Both the position numbers and the translations under genes were made by a program. A DNA stretch of 64,000 nt from Nocardioides sp. J54 (GTDB lineage: Bacteria > Actinomycetota > Actinomycetes > Propionibacteriales > Nocardioidaceae): the NCBI RefSeq assembly GCF_000519005.1, contig NZ_JAER01000001.1, positions 62,001 through 126,000 on the forward strand. The letters run 5' to 3'. Positions within the stretch are counted from its first letter, which is position 1. Every line of letters begins with the position of its first letter. This document shows positions 36,092 through 44,993 of the stretch, in pieces. The notes beneath the pieces are model-generated. The model worked only from the letters and a program-made list of their open reading frames with translations. It did no database searches and was not told where the DNA came from.

Positions 36092-37107
36092 AGCCGGTCC
36101 AGGACCGCGCGCGCCTCGTCCGACGGTGACCACACCGAGTTCGTCGCGTGGTCGACGGTGAACCAGCCGTTGGTGCACGACGCCTGCACCTCCACCCGGT
36201 CGCCCCACGCCGTGGCGCCGATGATGCGGGGCAGCGGGGGCGCCACGTCGCAGTCGACGTACCCGGCGTCCTCCTCGGTGTGGGCGTCGATGTCCGTCAC
36301 CAGCGTCGCGAGGTCCGCGGCGGGGATCGCGGCCCGGCGCCAGTCACCGCTGCCGGGCACGTCCTCGGCGCAGTAGACGGCGACGACCAGGTCCTGCGGC
36401 CGCCCGAGGCTCGGTGCCCCGGCGCCGGTCGGGGCGGTGGGGCAGCCGATGGTCGATGCCGCGACGGGTGGCGGCGGGTCCAGCCCCTCGCGCTGCGCGC
36501 GCAGCAGGTCGACGAAGCGCTGCCACGGCGCGTCGGCGCCGGACCGGACGACGCCGTTCACGACCACCTCCCGGCAGCCGTAGAGCCCGCCCGAGGCGAC
36601 CACCGTCGAGCCGTCAGGGTAGGCGAACTGGAGCTGGTAGCCGGGACCGAGGTCCGCGGTGCACACCGCGTCGCGTGGGAGCGGCTCGAGGCCGTTGACG
36701 GCCGCCGCCACGTCGTCCACCTGCGTGACGAGCGCGTCCAGCGGCACGTCGGCGGGCACCCCGTCGCCCTGGCACAGGCGCACGCTGGTAGCGCCGTCCG
36801 GGACCCGGTCGGGACCGGACGCCGCACGCGCGTCCACCGGCTGCCCGGGGCAGGCCGGCGCCGAGAGGGCGTCCACCGGGGCGGGGGCGGCCACCCGGTC
36901 CGGCCGGTCGTCGCCACCGCCGAGCGTGGCGGCACCGACCACCGTGGCCGCCACGGCGACGACCGCCACCGCGCCGCCGGCCACCGCCAGCGTCGTACGA
37001 CGTCGGCGGCGTGCCGTCCGCCGGGCGGCCCCCGCACGGTCCGGTGCGGCGGGCGGCTCGGGCACCGCGTCCGCCAGGCCGCGGCGCAGCCAGTCCTCGT
37101 CGGTCAT
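36073..37107 (-). CDS. Transmembrane partner of an ECF sigma factor
   Basis: 344 residues. A short cytoplasmic N-terminus (MTDEDWLRRGLADAVPEPPA) and a basic stretch precede one helix (TLAVAGGAVAVVAVAATVVG, about 40-60). An extracytoplasmic region of about 280 residues has paired cysteines (PACPG, RLCQG, AVCTAD, YGCREV, IGCPTA, VYCAED, VDCDVA, ASCTNG). Its ATG overlaps the stop of the sigma gene, so it is probably its sensor or anti-sigma partner. No HxxxCxxC zinc motif is visible, so it is not a standard ZAS anti-sigma. Confidence 0.8.
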   Translation of the reverse strand: MTDEDWLRRGLADAVPEPPAAPDRAGAARRTARRRRRTTLAVAGGAVAVVAVAATVVGAATLGGGDDRPDRVAAPAPVDALSAPACPGQPVDARAASGPDRVPDGATSVRLCQGDGVPADVPLDALVTQVDDVAAAVNGLEPLPRDAVCTADLGPGYQLQFAYPDGSTVVASGGLYGCREVVVNGVVRSGADAPWQRFVDLLRAQREGLDPPPPVAASTIGCPTAPTGAGAPSLGRPQDLVVAVYCAEDVPGSGDWRRAAIPAADLATLVTDIDAHTEEDAGYVDCDVAPPLPRIIGATAWGDRVEVQASCTNGWFTVDHATNSVWSPSDEARAVLDRLSGEAR

Positions 37108-37700
37108 CGCTGGTCTCCTCCTTCGCGCAGGTGGGGAGAGGTCCGCAGGCTGGCGAGGGCGCGGGAGCACTGGCTCTTGACCGTGCCGACCCCGACCCCG
37201 AGGACGGCGGCGGTCTGCTGCTCGGTGAGGTCCTCGAAGTAGCGCAGCACCACGACGGCGCGCTGTCCGCGCGGCAGGTCGCCGAGTGCGGTCACCAGGT
37301 CGCGGCGGGCGTCGTGGTCGGCCGACGCGACCGGTTGCTCGGGCAGCTGCCCGGTCGGACGCTCGCCGCGCCACCTCCGGCGCCACCACGACACGTAGGT
37401 CGTGAACAGCACCCGCCGCACGTAGGCCTCGAAGCCGTCGGCGCCGACCCGCTCCCATGCCCGCCACGACTTCGCGAGCGCGGTCTGCACGAGGTCCTCG
37501 GCGAGCTGGTGGTCACCGGTCAGCAGCCACGCCGAGCGCCACAGCGCGTCGCCGCGGGCCGCGACGAAGGCGTCGAAGCCGTCCCCCGCCGGGCTGTCCG
37601 CCCCGGCCGACCCAGCCGACCCAGCCGGCCGGTCCGGACTGCTCGACGCGTCGTCGGGCGCAGCTCCGCGCGGCATCGCGTCCACCACCGTTCGTCCCAT
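37104..37700 (-). CDS. SigE-family ECF RNA polymerase sigma factor
   Basis: 198 residues from ATG 37700; an upstream GTG (37706) is also possible. An acidic, disordered N-terminal 40 residues precede region 2 (FDAFVAARGDALWRSAWLLT and EDLVQTALAKSWRAWER, about 42-90) and region 4 (LGDLPRGQRAVVVLRYFEDL, then TAAVLGVGVGTVKSQCSRAL, about 135-190). This is the actinobacterial SigE-family layout. AGGAGG and GAGGGG precede the candidate starts. GGTTGT (37744-37749, minus-strand ACAACC) upstream resembles the -35 of the other ECF operon. Confidence 0.9.
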   Translation of the reverse strand: MGRTVVDAMPRGAAPDDASSSPDRPAGSAGSAGADSPAGDGFDAFVAARGDALWRSAWLLTGDHQLAEDLVQTALAKSWRAWERVGADGFEAYVRRVLFTTYVSWWRRRWRGERPTGQLPEQPVASADHDARRDLVTALGDLPRGQRAVVVLRYFEDLTEQQTAAVLGVGVGTVKSQCSRALASLRTSPHLREGGDQR

Positions 37701-37748
37701 GGGCACCCCTCTCATCCTCCTGAAGGGGGTGGGGGTGCCGAAAGGTTG

Positions 37749-38297
37749 TCAGGACGCCAGCCCCTCCACCACCTCGGCGCGCGGGAGCTGCACCAGCAGG
37801 CTGCCGGGGACCAGCAGCTTGGAACGGCGCAGGCCGGAGCCGATGACCGCGACGTCGATGTCGGCGACGCGGGAGTCGACCAGGAGCCGCCAGCCGGCGG
37901 GCAGGCCGAGCGGGGTGATGCCGCCGTACTCCATGCCGGACTCGGCGACCGCCCGCTCCAGCGGGAGGAAGGACGGCTTGCGCACGTCGAGCAGGCGCTT
38001 GACGGTGTGGTTGACGTCGGCACGGGTGTCGGCACGGACCAGGCAGGCGGCGATGCGCTCCTCGCCCTCTCGCTTGCCGGCGACGACGACGCAGTTGGCG
38101 CCCGCCGCCATCGGCACGTCGTAGGCCTTGCTCATCGCCGCGGTGTCGGCCAGGTCGGGGTCGATCTCGACCACCGCGACGCCCTCCGCCCCCGGCCAGG
38201 CCGCGAGGGCGCTGGCGACGGGGGCGGCGACGAGCTCGGGGTGCTCGGGCGCGGGGAGCGAGTGCAGTCCGGGGAGGTGGGGGAGTGCTAGTGCCAC
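37749..38297 (-). CDS. YbaK/EbsC-family aminoacyl-tRNA deacylase
   Basis: 182 residues. The YbaK/ProX fold hydrolyses mischarged aminoacyl-tRNA, typically Cys-tRNA(Pro) or Ala-tRNA(Pro). Visible are NCVVVAGKREGEERIAACLV, KRLLDVRKPSFLPLERAV and the substrate-site GGITPLGLP. Start GTG 38297 overlaps the end of the upstream gene by 10 nt; no SD is visible, so translation is probably coupled. Exact amino acid specificity is unknown. Confidence 0.85.
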   Translation of the reverse strand: MALALPHLPGLHSLPAPEHPELVAAPVASALAAWPGAEGVAVVEIDPDLADTAAMSKAYDVPMAAGANCVVVAGKREGEERIAACLVRADTRADVNHTVKRLLDVRKPSFLPLERAVAESGMEYGGITPLGLPAGWRLLVDSRVADIDVAVIGSGLRRSKLLVPGSLLVQLPRAEVVEGLAS

Positions 38298-38746
38298 CCG
38301 TGCATGCTGCCCGACGGCCGGTCGCCGCGGTCGTCGTGGTCCGCCTCGCCGCCCGGCGCGTCGTGGTCCGGGCCGCCGCCGGTCCAGCTGCCGCGGTGCC
38401 AGCTGCCGGGGTGCCAGCCCGCCGCGAAGTCGTGGTGGCCCCAGCGCTCGCGGCCCCAGTCGTCGTGGCGCCAGTGCTCGTGGTGGCGGGGGCCGCGCAG
38501 CACGGTCGCGACCAGCCCGACGGCGCCGGCGACGAGCCACGGGACGCCCAGCACCCAGCCGTCGTCGGCGAGGTCGACGGTGTCGGTGGTGACCAGCGCC
38601 CACACCACGACCAGCCCCACGAACGCGATGCCCATCACCAGGTGGCCGACGTTGACGGGGTGCCAGCCGCTGCGTCGCGGCTCGGCGGCGGCGCGGTCGG
38701 TCGCGGCCCGGTCGCGGTCGGTGGCGTCGTGCTCGTGGGTGCTCAT
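38288..38746 (-). CDS. Two-helix membrane protein with His/Trp-rich tail
   Basis: 152 residues. After a charged N-terminus, two membrane helices lie at about 35-55 (VMGIAFVGLVVVWALVTT) and 65-85. The C-terminal 65 residues carry about 15 histidines with many Trp and Asp residues (HHEHWRHDDW, GHHDF, SMHGWH). Such a tail may bind metal ions. It overlaps PspC upstream (ATGA) and YbaK downstream, so it is in one operon with them. Family not recognised. Confidence 0.75.
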   Translation of the reverse strand: MSTHEHDATDRDRAATDRAAAEPRRSGWHPVNVGHLVMGIAFVGLVVVWALVTTDTVDLADDGWVLGVPWLVAGAVGLVATVLRGPRHHEHWRHDDWGRERWGHHDFAAGWHPGSWHRGSWTGGGPDHDAPGGEADHDDRGDRPSGSMHGWH

Positions 38747-39975
38747 GCTGCTTCCTCCTCGGTGAGGACCTCGATCTGGCCGACGAACATCTCGGCCTCG
38801 ATCGTGAGGGTGGGGTCGGTGACGTCGCCGTACGTCGCCTGGTCGGAGCTCTCGGACTTGTCGCCGAAGAGGACGATCTCGCCGACGGCGATGTCGGCAT
38901 CCACCTCGACCCGCAGGCCCTCGTCGGGCACGACCACCCGCAGGTGGCCGACGCGGGTGTCGACGCTGAGCGTCTCGCCATCGAGCTTCGCCAGCTCGTC
39001 GGCGGGCAGCTCGGTGAGGTCGATGACCATGTCGCCGATGCCGAGGTCGTGGCTGAGCTCGACCTCCGCCGCCGTGTCCGGCGTGTGCCGGACCTCGCCG
39101 ATGCTCGCGTTGCCGATCGCGGAGCCGAAAGCGGTGACGGCGGCCGCGACCAGGCCGATGAGGATCAGCCCACCAGCGCGGCCGTAGAACGCGCCCACCA
39201 GCAACATCAGGCCGACCAGGCCGAGCACGGTGGCGGGGTACGCCGAGCCGGGCACGTCCATGCCGGCGAGGTCCATCGTCCCGACGACGCCGAGACCGAG
39301 CAGGACAAGGGCGAGCGTGAACGGGAAGAGCAGGGGGCCGCGTCGCCGCGGGTCCGCCGGCGGCCACGGGGGCTGCGGCGGCACCGGCGGGACGACCGGG
39401 CGGTAGTTCTCGTAGGTCGGGTCGTTGGGCGCGCCGGCACCGGGAGCCCCCGGTTCGGCACCGGGACCGGCCGGGACGTCGCCGCCGGAGCCGAACCGGT
39501 TCTCCCTGGCCTGCTTGCTGCCGACGACCACGAGGAGGACCAGGCCGACGAGCATCAGCGGCCACGGGAAGTCCATCCCGCCGACCGAGTCACCGACCAC
39601 CGACGCGAGGGCGAGCACGCCCGCGATGATCAGCGCCGCGGTGCGCACGCCGTCGTCGGTGCGGACCACGGTCTCGCCGGTCTCGTCCTCGGGCACCAGG
39701 ACCCACGCGACGCCGTACAGGATGAGGCCGCCGCCGCCGAAGAACGTGAGCACGACGAAGGCCACCCGCACGAGCAACGGGTCGATGTCGAGGTGGCGGG
39801 CGACGCCGGCCGCGACGCCGGCGACCTTGCGGTCGGTGCGGCTGCGGCGCAGGCGAGCCAGGTCGCGGACCTCCTCGCGGGTCACACGGGGACCGGCGGC
39901 AGGCTCGGGACCGGGCTGGCCGGGATCGCCGGGCTGGCCCGGCTGGCCGGTGTCGGTGTCGTGCGGTGCGTTCAT
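38743..39975 (-). CDS. PspC-domain protein with LiaF-like C-terminal domain
   Basis: 410 residues. A PspC domain lies near residues 40-100 (TDRKVAGVAAGVARHLDIDP then FFGGGGLILYGVAWVLVP), followed by several helices, a Pro-rich loop, and a C-terminal beta-rich domain resembling LiaF C-terminal/DUF2154 (LSHDLGIGDMVIDLTEL to the end). In Bacillus LiaF is the repressor partner of the LiaS kinase. Divergent from a PspC-domain histidine kinase with its response regulator; together they form an envelope-stress module. Confidence 0.85.
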   Translation of the reverse strand: MNAPHDTDTGQPGQPGDPGQPGPEPAAGPRVTREEVRDLARLRRSRTDRKVAGVAAGVARHLDIDPLLVRVAFVVLTFFGGGGLILYGVAWVLVPEDETGETVVRTDDGVRTAALIIAGVLALASVVGDSVGGMDFPWPLMLVGLVLLVVVGSKQARENRFGSGGDVPAGPGAEPGAPGAGAPNDPTYENYRPVVPPVPPQPPWPPADPRRRGPLLFPFTLALVLLGLGVVGTMDLAGMDVPGSAYPATVLGLVGLMLLVGAFYGRAGGLILIGLVAAAVTAFGSAIGNASIGEVRHTPDTAAEVELSHDLGIGDMVIDLTELPADELAKLDGETLSVDTRVGHLRVVVPDEGLRVEVDADIAVGEIVLFGDKSESSDQATYGDVTDPTLTIEAEMFVGQIEVLTEEEAA

Positions 39976-40019
39976 GGCTCCAAGCCTGCTGTGCGGATCG
40001 GTCCGGGACCATCGGGGAC

Positions 40020-40073
40020 GACCCTGATCCTGCCGCACCCGTCGGAGGTGCGGATCAGGGTCGGGTCAGGGTC
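40020..40073. promoter_or_regulatory. Three TCAGGGTC motifs in the divergent PspC/kinase promoter
   Basis: GACCCTGA at 40020-40027 is inverted relative to TCAGGGTC at 40055-40062; a further direct copy is at 40066-40073. The first pair flank a CGCACC/GGTGCG stem. They are candidate sites for the LuxR regulator encoded downstream. Confidence 0.55.
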
Positions 40074-40119
40074 GTTCCCCCTGCTCGCACACGGCGCGCT
40101 GTGTGACGATGGAGGCACC

Positions 40120-41451
40120 ATGACGAGCACTGCGTCCTCCGCCACCACGGGCCCCGCCGCGCCCGCGGCTGCCCCGGCTGCCCCGGCAGGCCGGGAGGTC
40201 CGCCGCGCCTGGCGCGACCTGCGCGACCCGGTCCTCGGTGGCGTCGCCGCCGGCCTGGCCGCGCACCTGGCGGTGCCGGTGATGTGGGTCCGGGTGGCGT
40301 TCGTGGTGGCCACCTTCGCCGGCGGCATGGGCGTGCCCGTGTACGCCGCCCTGTGGGCGCTGCTGCCCGCCGGACCGCCGCCGGAGGTGCTCGCCCCCGG
40401 GCTGGAGAGCGCCAGCCGCGACGGTCGCCGGCCGGGCCGCACCCGCCGGCTGGCGGACGTCGGCCCGGTCGTCGCGCTGTCCGCGCTCGGCGTGGGGGTC
40501 GTCTTCGCGACCGGCGCCGTCCTCGGCACCGGCTGGTGGATCTGGCCGCTGGCCATCGCCATCGCCGGCATCGCCCTGCTGTGGCGCCAGGCCGACGAGG
40601 CCCAGCGCGAGCGGTGGCTGGACGCGACCGGCAAGGTCGACCCGGTCCGGGTCGTCGTCGGTGGCGGCGGCTGGGCGGCCTGGGGCCGGATCGCGGCGGG
40701 CGTCGGCCTGGTCGTCGTCGCGCTGCTGTGGTTCGTGCTGCGCGACGGGTCGGTGACCGCCGCCCGCGACGCCACCCTCGCCGTCGTGCTGGCCGTCGGT
40801 GGCATCGCGATCGTGGTGGCCCCCTTCGTGTACCGGTTGATGACCGAGCTCAGCGCCGAGCGGGAGGAGCGCGTGCGCACCCAGGAGCGCGCCGACGTCG
40901 CGGCGCACCTGCACGACTCGGTGCTCCAGACGCTCGCGCTGATCCAGAAGAACCCCGCCGACGCCGCGCGCCTCGCCCGCGCCCAGGAGCGGGACCTGCG
41001 GGCGTGGCTCTACTCCGGGGAGTCGATGGACGAGGCGACCGTCGCCAGCGCGCTGCGCTCCGCCGCCGCCGAGATCGAGGACGCCTACGGCATCACCGTC
41101 GACGTCGTCGCCGTCGGCGACTGCGACCACGACGAGCACACCCGGCCGATCGTGATGGCCGCCCGGGAGGCGACCACCAACGCCGCCAAGCACGCCGGCG
41201 TCCCGCGCGTCGACGTCTACGCCGAGATCACGCCGGGCGGGATCGACGTGTTCGTCCGCGACCGCGGCGCCGGCTTCGACCCGTCGACCACCCCCGAGGA
41301 CCGGCTGGGCGTGCGACGCAGCATCATCGACCGCATGGAACGACACGGCGGCCGGGCCGAGGTCCGCTCCGCCCCCGGCGAGGGCACCGAGGTACGGCTG
41401 CACCTGGACCACGCCGAGCACGACCGCAAGGTGAAGGAGAAGGATGAGTGA
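40120..41451 (+). CDS. PspC-domain sensor histidine kinase
   Basis: 443 residues. An N-terminal PspC domain (LRDPVLGGVAAGLAAHLAVP, VAFVVATFAGGMGVPVYAAL) is followed by further helices to about residue 245. The HisKA_3-type kinase begins there, with phosphoacceptor His265 in HDSVLQTLALI. The C-terminal ATP-binding module has NAAKHAGVPRVDVY (N box) and DRGAGFDP (G1 box). Its stop overlaps the regulator start. ATG 40120 has GGAGG 4 nt upstream. It senses the membrane or envelope, by analogy with LiaS. Confidence 0.93.
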   Translation: MTSTASSATTGPAAPAAAPAAPAGREVRRAWRDLRDPVLGGVAAGLAAHLAVPVMWVRVAFVVATFAGGMGVPVYAALWALLPAGPPPEVLAPGLESASRDGRRPGRTRRLADVGPVVALSALGVGVVFATGAVLGTGWWIWPLAIAIAGIALLWRQADEAQRERWLDATGKVDPVRVVVGGGGWAAWGRIAAGVGLVVVALLWFVLRDGSVTAARDATLAVVLAVGGIAIVVAPFVYRLMTELSAEREERVRTQERADVAAHLHDSVLQTLALIQKNPADAARLARAQERDLRAWLYSGESMDEATVASALRSAAAEIEDAYGITVDVVAVGDCDHDEHTRPIVMAAREATTNAAKHAGVPRVDVYAEITPGGIDVFVRDRGAGFDPSTTPEDRLGVRRSIIDRMERHGGRAEVRSAPGEGTEVRLHLDHAEHDRKVKEKDE

Positions 41452-42103
41452 GCCGGTGCGCGTGGTCGTCGTCGACGACCACGCCATGTTCCGCCGCGGG
41501 GTGAGCGCCGAGCTGGCCGCCACCGGCGCGGGTCGCGTGGAGGTCGTGGCCGAGGCCGCCGACGTCGACGAGGCGGTGGCCGCGGTGACGCAGCACCGGC
41601 CCGCCGTCGTACTCCTGGACGTGCACCTGCCGGGCGGCGGTGGGGTCGAGGTGATCCGCCGCGTCAACGACCCGGACGTGCGCTTCCTCGCGCTCTCGGT
41701 CTCCGACGCTGCCGAGGACGTCATCGGCACCATCCGTGGCGGGGCGCGCGGCTACGTCACCAAGACCATCACCGGCCCCGAGCTCGTCGACGCGATCGGG
41801 CGTGTGGCCGATGGCGACGCGGTGTTCTCGCCGCGGCTCGCCGGCTTCGTGCTCGACGCCTTCGCCGGCGCCGGGCTCTCGGCCGACCTCGCCAGCGTGG
41901 ACGAGGACCTCGACCGGCTGACCGAGCGCGAGCGCGAGGTGATGCGGCTGATCGCCCGCGGCTACTCCTACAAGGAGGTCGCCAAGGAGCTGTTCATCTC
42001 GATCAAGACCGTCGAGACCCACATGTCCTCGGTCCTGCGCAAGCTGCAGCTGTCCTCGCGCCACGAGCTGACCCGCTGGGCCTCGGACCGACGCCTCCTG
42101 TGA
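41444..42103 (+). CDS. LuxR-family response regulator, partner of the PspC kinase
   Basis: 219 residues. The receiver domain has Asp11/Asp12, the phosphorylated Asp59 in VVLLDVHLP, and Lys107. The C-terminal LuxR HTH starts near residue 155 (LTEREREVMRLIARGYSYKE, then VAKELFISIKTVETHMSSVL). It overlaps the kinase by 8 nt and the next gene by four, so the three genes are tightly coupled. TCAGGGTC motifs upstream of the kinase are plausible targets. Confidence 0.95.
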   Translation: MSEPVRVVVVDDHAMFRRGVSAELAATGAGRVEVVAEAADVDEAVAAVTQHRPAVVLLDVHLPGGGGVEVIRRVNDPDVRFLALSVSDAAEDVIGTIRGGARGYVTKTITGPELVDAIGRVADGDAVFSPRLAGFVLDAFAGAGLSADLASVDEDLDRLTEREREVMRLIARGYSYKEVAKELFISIKTVETHMSSVLRKLQLSSRHELTRWASDRRLL

Positions 42104-43020
42104 GGCGCGCGGCCGGGCGGCGGGCGGGCGCGCTCGTCGCGGCGCTGGTGGCGGTCGCGACGCTGGCTGCCGGGTGCGCCGACGACGACGTCGACGACGT
42201 CCCGGGCGGGGGCGCGTCGTCGGGTACGCCGTCCGGCGGGTCGGCGGACGACCCGACCTCGGCGTCCCCGGGCTCATCGGGCCCGTCGACCGGCGAGCCG
42301 GCCGACGAGCCGTCGTACTCCGACTGGGAGCTCGGCGTGCACGTCCTGCCGCGCACCCCGGACGGCTTCGGCGAGATCCGGCCGACGCCGAAGGAGCTGC
42401 GGGTGCGCCGGTTCCCGACGACCGACCTGCTGCCGCCCCCGGCCGACGGCCGCTTCCGCTCGACGATCGGGCCGGTCACCGACGAGGTCCGGCAGCGGAT
42501 GGGGGACACCTGGTCGCCGTCGTGCCCGGTCGGCCTCGCCGACCTCGCCTACGTCACCGTGTCCTTCCGCGGTTTCGACGGCCTGCCGCACACCGGTGAG
42601 CTCGTTCTCGCCGCCAGCGAGGCGCAGGCCGTGGTGTCGGTGTTCCGCACGCTCTTCGAGGCCGACTTCCCGATCGAGGAGATGCGGCTGCCGACCACCG
42701 CGGACCTCGAGGCCCCGCCGACCGGCGACGGCAACAACACCGCCGCCCTGGTCTGCCGCGCCACCCGCGGCGCGACCTCGTGGTCGGCGCACGCCTACGG
42801 CCTCGCGATCGACGTGAACCCGTTCCTGAACCCCTACAGCAAGGGCGACCTCGTGCTGCCCGAGCGGGCCTCGGCGTACCTCGACCGCACCCGCACCCAG
42901 CCGGGCATCATCCACGACGGCGACCTCGTCGTGCGCGAGTTCGCGCGGATCGGCTGGTCGTGGGGCGGCGCGTGGAGCTCGCTGAAGGACTACCAGCACT
43001 TCACCGCGACCGGTCGCTGA
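42100..43020 (+). CDS. M15-family peptidase-like lipoprotein
   Basis: 306 residues. A lipoprotein signal (ALVAALVAVATLAAGC, Cys about 26) and acidic Ser/Gly linker precede a domain with peptidase M15 features: metal-binding His and Asp in SAHAYGLAIDVNPF, and a C-terminal WGGAWSSLKDYQHF with the second metal His. Such proteins are D-alanyl-D-alanine carboxypeptidases or endolysin-like amidases. GTG 42100 overlaps the regulator stop as GTGA. It is probably a cell-wall enzyme controlled by the envelope-stress module. Confidence 0.85.
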   Translation: MRRAAGRRAGALVAALVAVATLAAGCADDDVDDVPGGGASSGTPSGGSADDPTSASPGSSGPSTGEPADEPSYSDWELGVHVLPRTPDGFGEIRPTPKELRVRRFPTTDLLPPPADGRFRSTIGPVTDEVRQRMGDTWSPSCPVGLADLAYVTVSFRGFDGLPHTGELVLAASEAQAVVSVFRTLFEADFPIEEMRLPTTADLEAPPTGDGNNTAALVCRATRGATSWSAHAYGLAIDVNPFLNPYSKGDLVLPERASAYLDRTRTQPGIIHDGDLVVREFARIGWSWGGAWSSLKDYQHFTATGR

Positions 43021-43039
43021 TCTGCGCCGTCGCAGGCAA

Positions 43040-43045
43040 TAGAGT
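43040..43045 (+). promoter_or_regulatory. Leaderless-type -10 hexamer of the membrane protein gene
   Basis: TAGAGT followed by TCGGCC and ATG at 43052. Confidence 0.55.
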
Positions 43046-43051
43046 TCGGCC

Positions 43052-43411
43052 ATGGACACCCTGCGCCTGATCCTCCTCATCGCCCACATCCTCGGCTTCG
43101 CCGCCCTCATCGGCGGGCTGCTGGCGCAGGCCGGACCGGGTGACAAGAAGGTCACCGGCGTCATGCGCGACGGCGTCGGCACGGCGTTCCTCGCCGGCCT
43201 CCTCCTCGTCGGTGTGCTCGAGGGCATGGACGACGTCGAGGTCAACCACGCCAAGATCGCGGTGAAGCTGGTCATCGGCCTCGTGCTGCTCGTCCTGGTG
43301 ATGGCGAACCTGCGCAAGGAGAAGATCCCGAACGGCCTGTGGGCCGGCCTGCTGGTCCTCTCCGTCGCCGAGGTCTGCATCGCCGTCGCCTGGTCGTCCG
43401 TCCACGCCTGA
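43052..43411 (+). CDS. Small integral membrane protein of unknown function
   Basis: 119 residues with four hydrophobic helices (LRLILLIAHILGFAALIGGL; VGTAFLAGLLLVGVLEGM; IAVKLVIGLVLLVLVMANL; LWAGLLVLSVAEVCIAVAW). The loops are short and charged. The second loop carries an acidic DDVEVNHAK. ATG 43052 has TAGAGT 6 nt upstream. No family recognised. Confidence 0.8.
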   Translation: MDTLRLILLIAHILGFAALIGGLLAQAGPGDKKVTGVMRDGVGTAFLAGLLLVGVLEGMDDVEVNHAKIAVKLVIGLVLLVLVMANLRKEKIPNGLWAGLLVLSVAEVCIAVAWSSVHA

Positions 43412-43515
43412 GCGAGGAACCCGCTGCCGGCGTACGGCGGCCGTGTCCCGCGGGCGTCGTCGTCGGCCCCGCGCGGTCCTCATCGGCGGGGCGGGGTCGC
43501 GGTCGCGCCGCGCGC

Positions 43516-43707
43516 TGCAACACGTGGTTCGTGGATCTGGGCGCCAGTCGGCTGTTGCAACACGTCGTCTGCGGTGGTGGGCGGCAGCTGCCTGCTGCAA
43601 CACGTCATTCACGGCTGCACGCGCCGCCCCACGACTGTCCCAGCCTGTTCCGGCGCGGGATTCGCGCGGTCTCGGGGCTGGAAGAGCCGCGGACCACGTG
43701 TTACATG
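43516..43707. repeat. 40-nt period repeat array, copy 2
   Basis: Units start at 43516, 43556, 43596 and 43636, exactly 40 nt apart; the first three begin TGCAACACGT. A terminal inverted unit carries AGAGCCGCGGACCACGTGTTACATG-type sequence at about 43683-43707. It occupies much of the 43412-43762 gap, in which no gene is supported. Confidence 0.85.
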
Positions 43708-43762
43708 ACCGCCGGCGGACGCGCCCGAGCCCGGCCGGGCGCACCGGCCAGACCGTCACACC

Positions 43763-44836
43763 TCAGGCCGCCCAGCGCTCCCAGCCCAGCAGCCGATACG
43801 CCGGCCGCCGGACCTGCGGCCGCGGCCGGGCACCGCGAGGACGGAACCGGGCGAGGTCGGCCACGTCCGTGCCGAAGAGCTCGCAGGTGCGCAAGAACTC
43901 GCGGCGCAGGCGCTCGCGCGCACGCTCCACGCCGGCGCCCCACACGTCGGCCCAGGTCACCCGGCACACGCCGAGCTTGAAGCCGGTCACGAAGTCCTGC
44001 CGCCCCTTCTCCGCCCAGAGCACGTCCGTGGGCGGCTGCTGGGCGAATCCGCCGTCCGCCGGGCTCAGGAACTTCACCTTGCCGTCGAACTCGAACACCT
44101 GTCGGCCGAGCCGGAGGTCGCACCACGCGGTCCGACCGTCCGCGGTCAGCCCGAACTGGACCTCGGGCACGCCGAACCCGAGGCTCGCCACGAGGTCGCG
44201 CATGAGGGTCTCGCCGACCGAGTCGGCACCGGGCGAGGCGGAGGCGAGCACGTCACGCACGACGGTGGACTGCGGCCAGCAGTACATCTGCGCTGCCACC
44301 GTGCAGAGCTGCTCGCGGCTGACACCCACGCGCATCGCCGAGTCAGCCGCAACCAGACCCTGGAGGTAGCCGTGCTCGCGCGTGATGTCCACGGCCGTCC
44401 GGGCCAGTCCCAGGACACCGACCCCGTGGACGAGCTGGAGCTGCTCGGGCGGGTACGGCGCGAGGTGCTGCGCGATGCCAGCACGTCTGTGCGTGCCCAC
44501 GATGCCGGGACGAGTGAGGTGGGTGAGGGGGTCCGGCTCACGCAGGACCTCGAGCCCGAGCACGTACGCCGCCGAGTGGTGGCTGAAGACGTGGGCGTCG
44601 CGCACCCGGAGGCTGGCGGCGCGGTCGGCGAGCATCCGCTGCTCGGCGTGGCTGGTGAGGCTCGCGACGTACGGAGCCTCCGCGTAGACCCCGCGTCGCA
44701 CCAGCGCCCACCGCCCGCTCCTCACCAGGCGGTCGACCTGGTCGGCAGTCATTCCTGCCGCGAGCGCCTGCGGCCGTGTGACCAGGCCCCACTGCGCGCT
44801 CATCGCGGCCTGGACCCGAGCGTTCATGACGTTCAT
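43763..44836 (-). CDS. AbiEi-like HTH protein with DUF559-type C-terminal domain
   Basis: 357 residues. The N-terminus (AQWGLVTRPQALAAGMTADQ, VDRLVRSGRWALVRRGVYAE) is the AbiEi antitoxin-type winged-helix domain. The C-terminus resembles DUF559/restriction-endonuclease-like proteins (FGLTADGRTAWCDLRLGRQV, FEFDGKVKFLS), with a D-E/D-K nuclease core as an inference. Many Nocardioides genomes hold such orphan genes in my recollection. No toxin gene is next to it. Start ATG 44836 or 44827. It lies between two 40-nt repeat arrays. Confidence 0.8.
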   Translation of the reverse strand: MNVMNARVQAAMSAQWGLVTRPQALAAGMTADQVDRLVRSGRWALVRRGVYAEAPYVASLTSHAEQRMLADRAASLRVRDAHVFSHHSAAYVLGLEVLREPDPLTHLTRPGIVGTHRRAGIAQHLAPYPPEQLQLVHGVGVLGLARTAVDITREHGYLQGLVAADSAMRVGVSREQLCTVAAQMYCWPQSTVVRDVLASASPGADSVGETLMRDLVASLGFGVPEVQFGLTADGRTAWCDLRLGRQVFEFDGKVKFLSPADGGFAQQPPTDVLWAEKGRQDFVTGFKLGVCRVTWADVWGAGVERARERLRREFLRTCELFGTDVADLARFRPRGARPRPQVRRPAYRLLGWERWAA

Positions 44837-44993
44837 GGCCCCACGGTGGTCGCGACGTCCGCTGCTCGGGAACCGGCGCGATGGCACCTGTGGACAGCCG
44901 TCTCGGTGACGTCGGGTGTGGAGGGGGCTCGGCCGCTCACGGGAATGTTGAGGTCAGGCGGGCGCGGGCGCGGGCGCGTGGGTCGGTCGCCGC

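Noticed and set aside
43763..44836. Complete AbiE toxin-antitoxin system
   Set aside because: No AbiEii nucleotidyltransferase toxin gene is adjacent.
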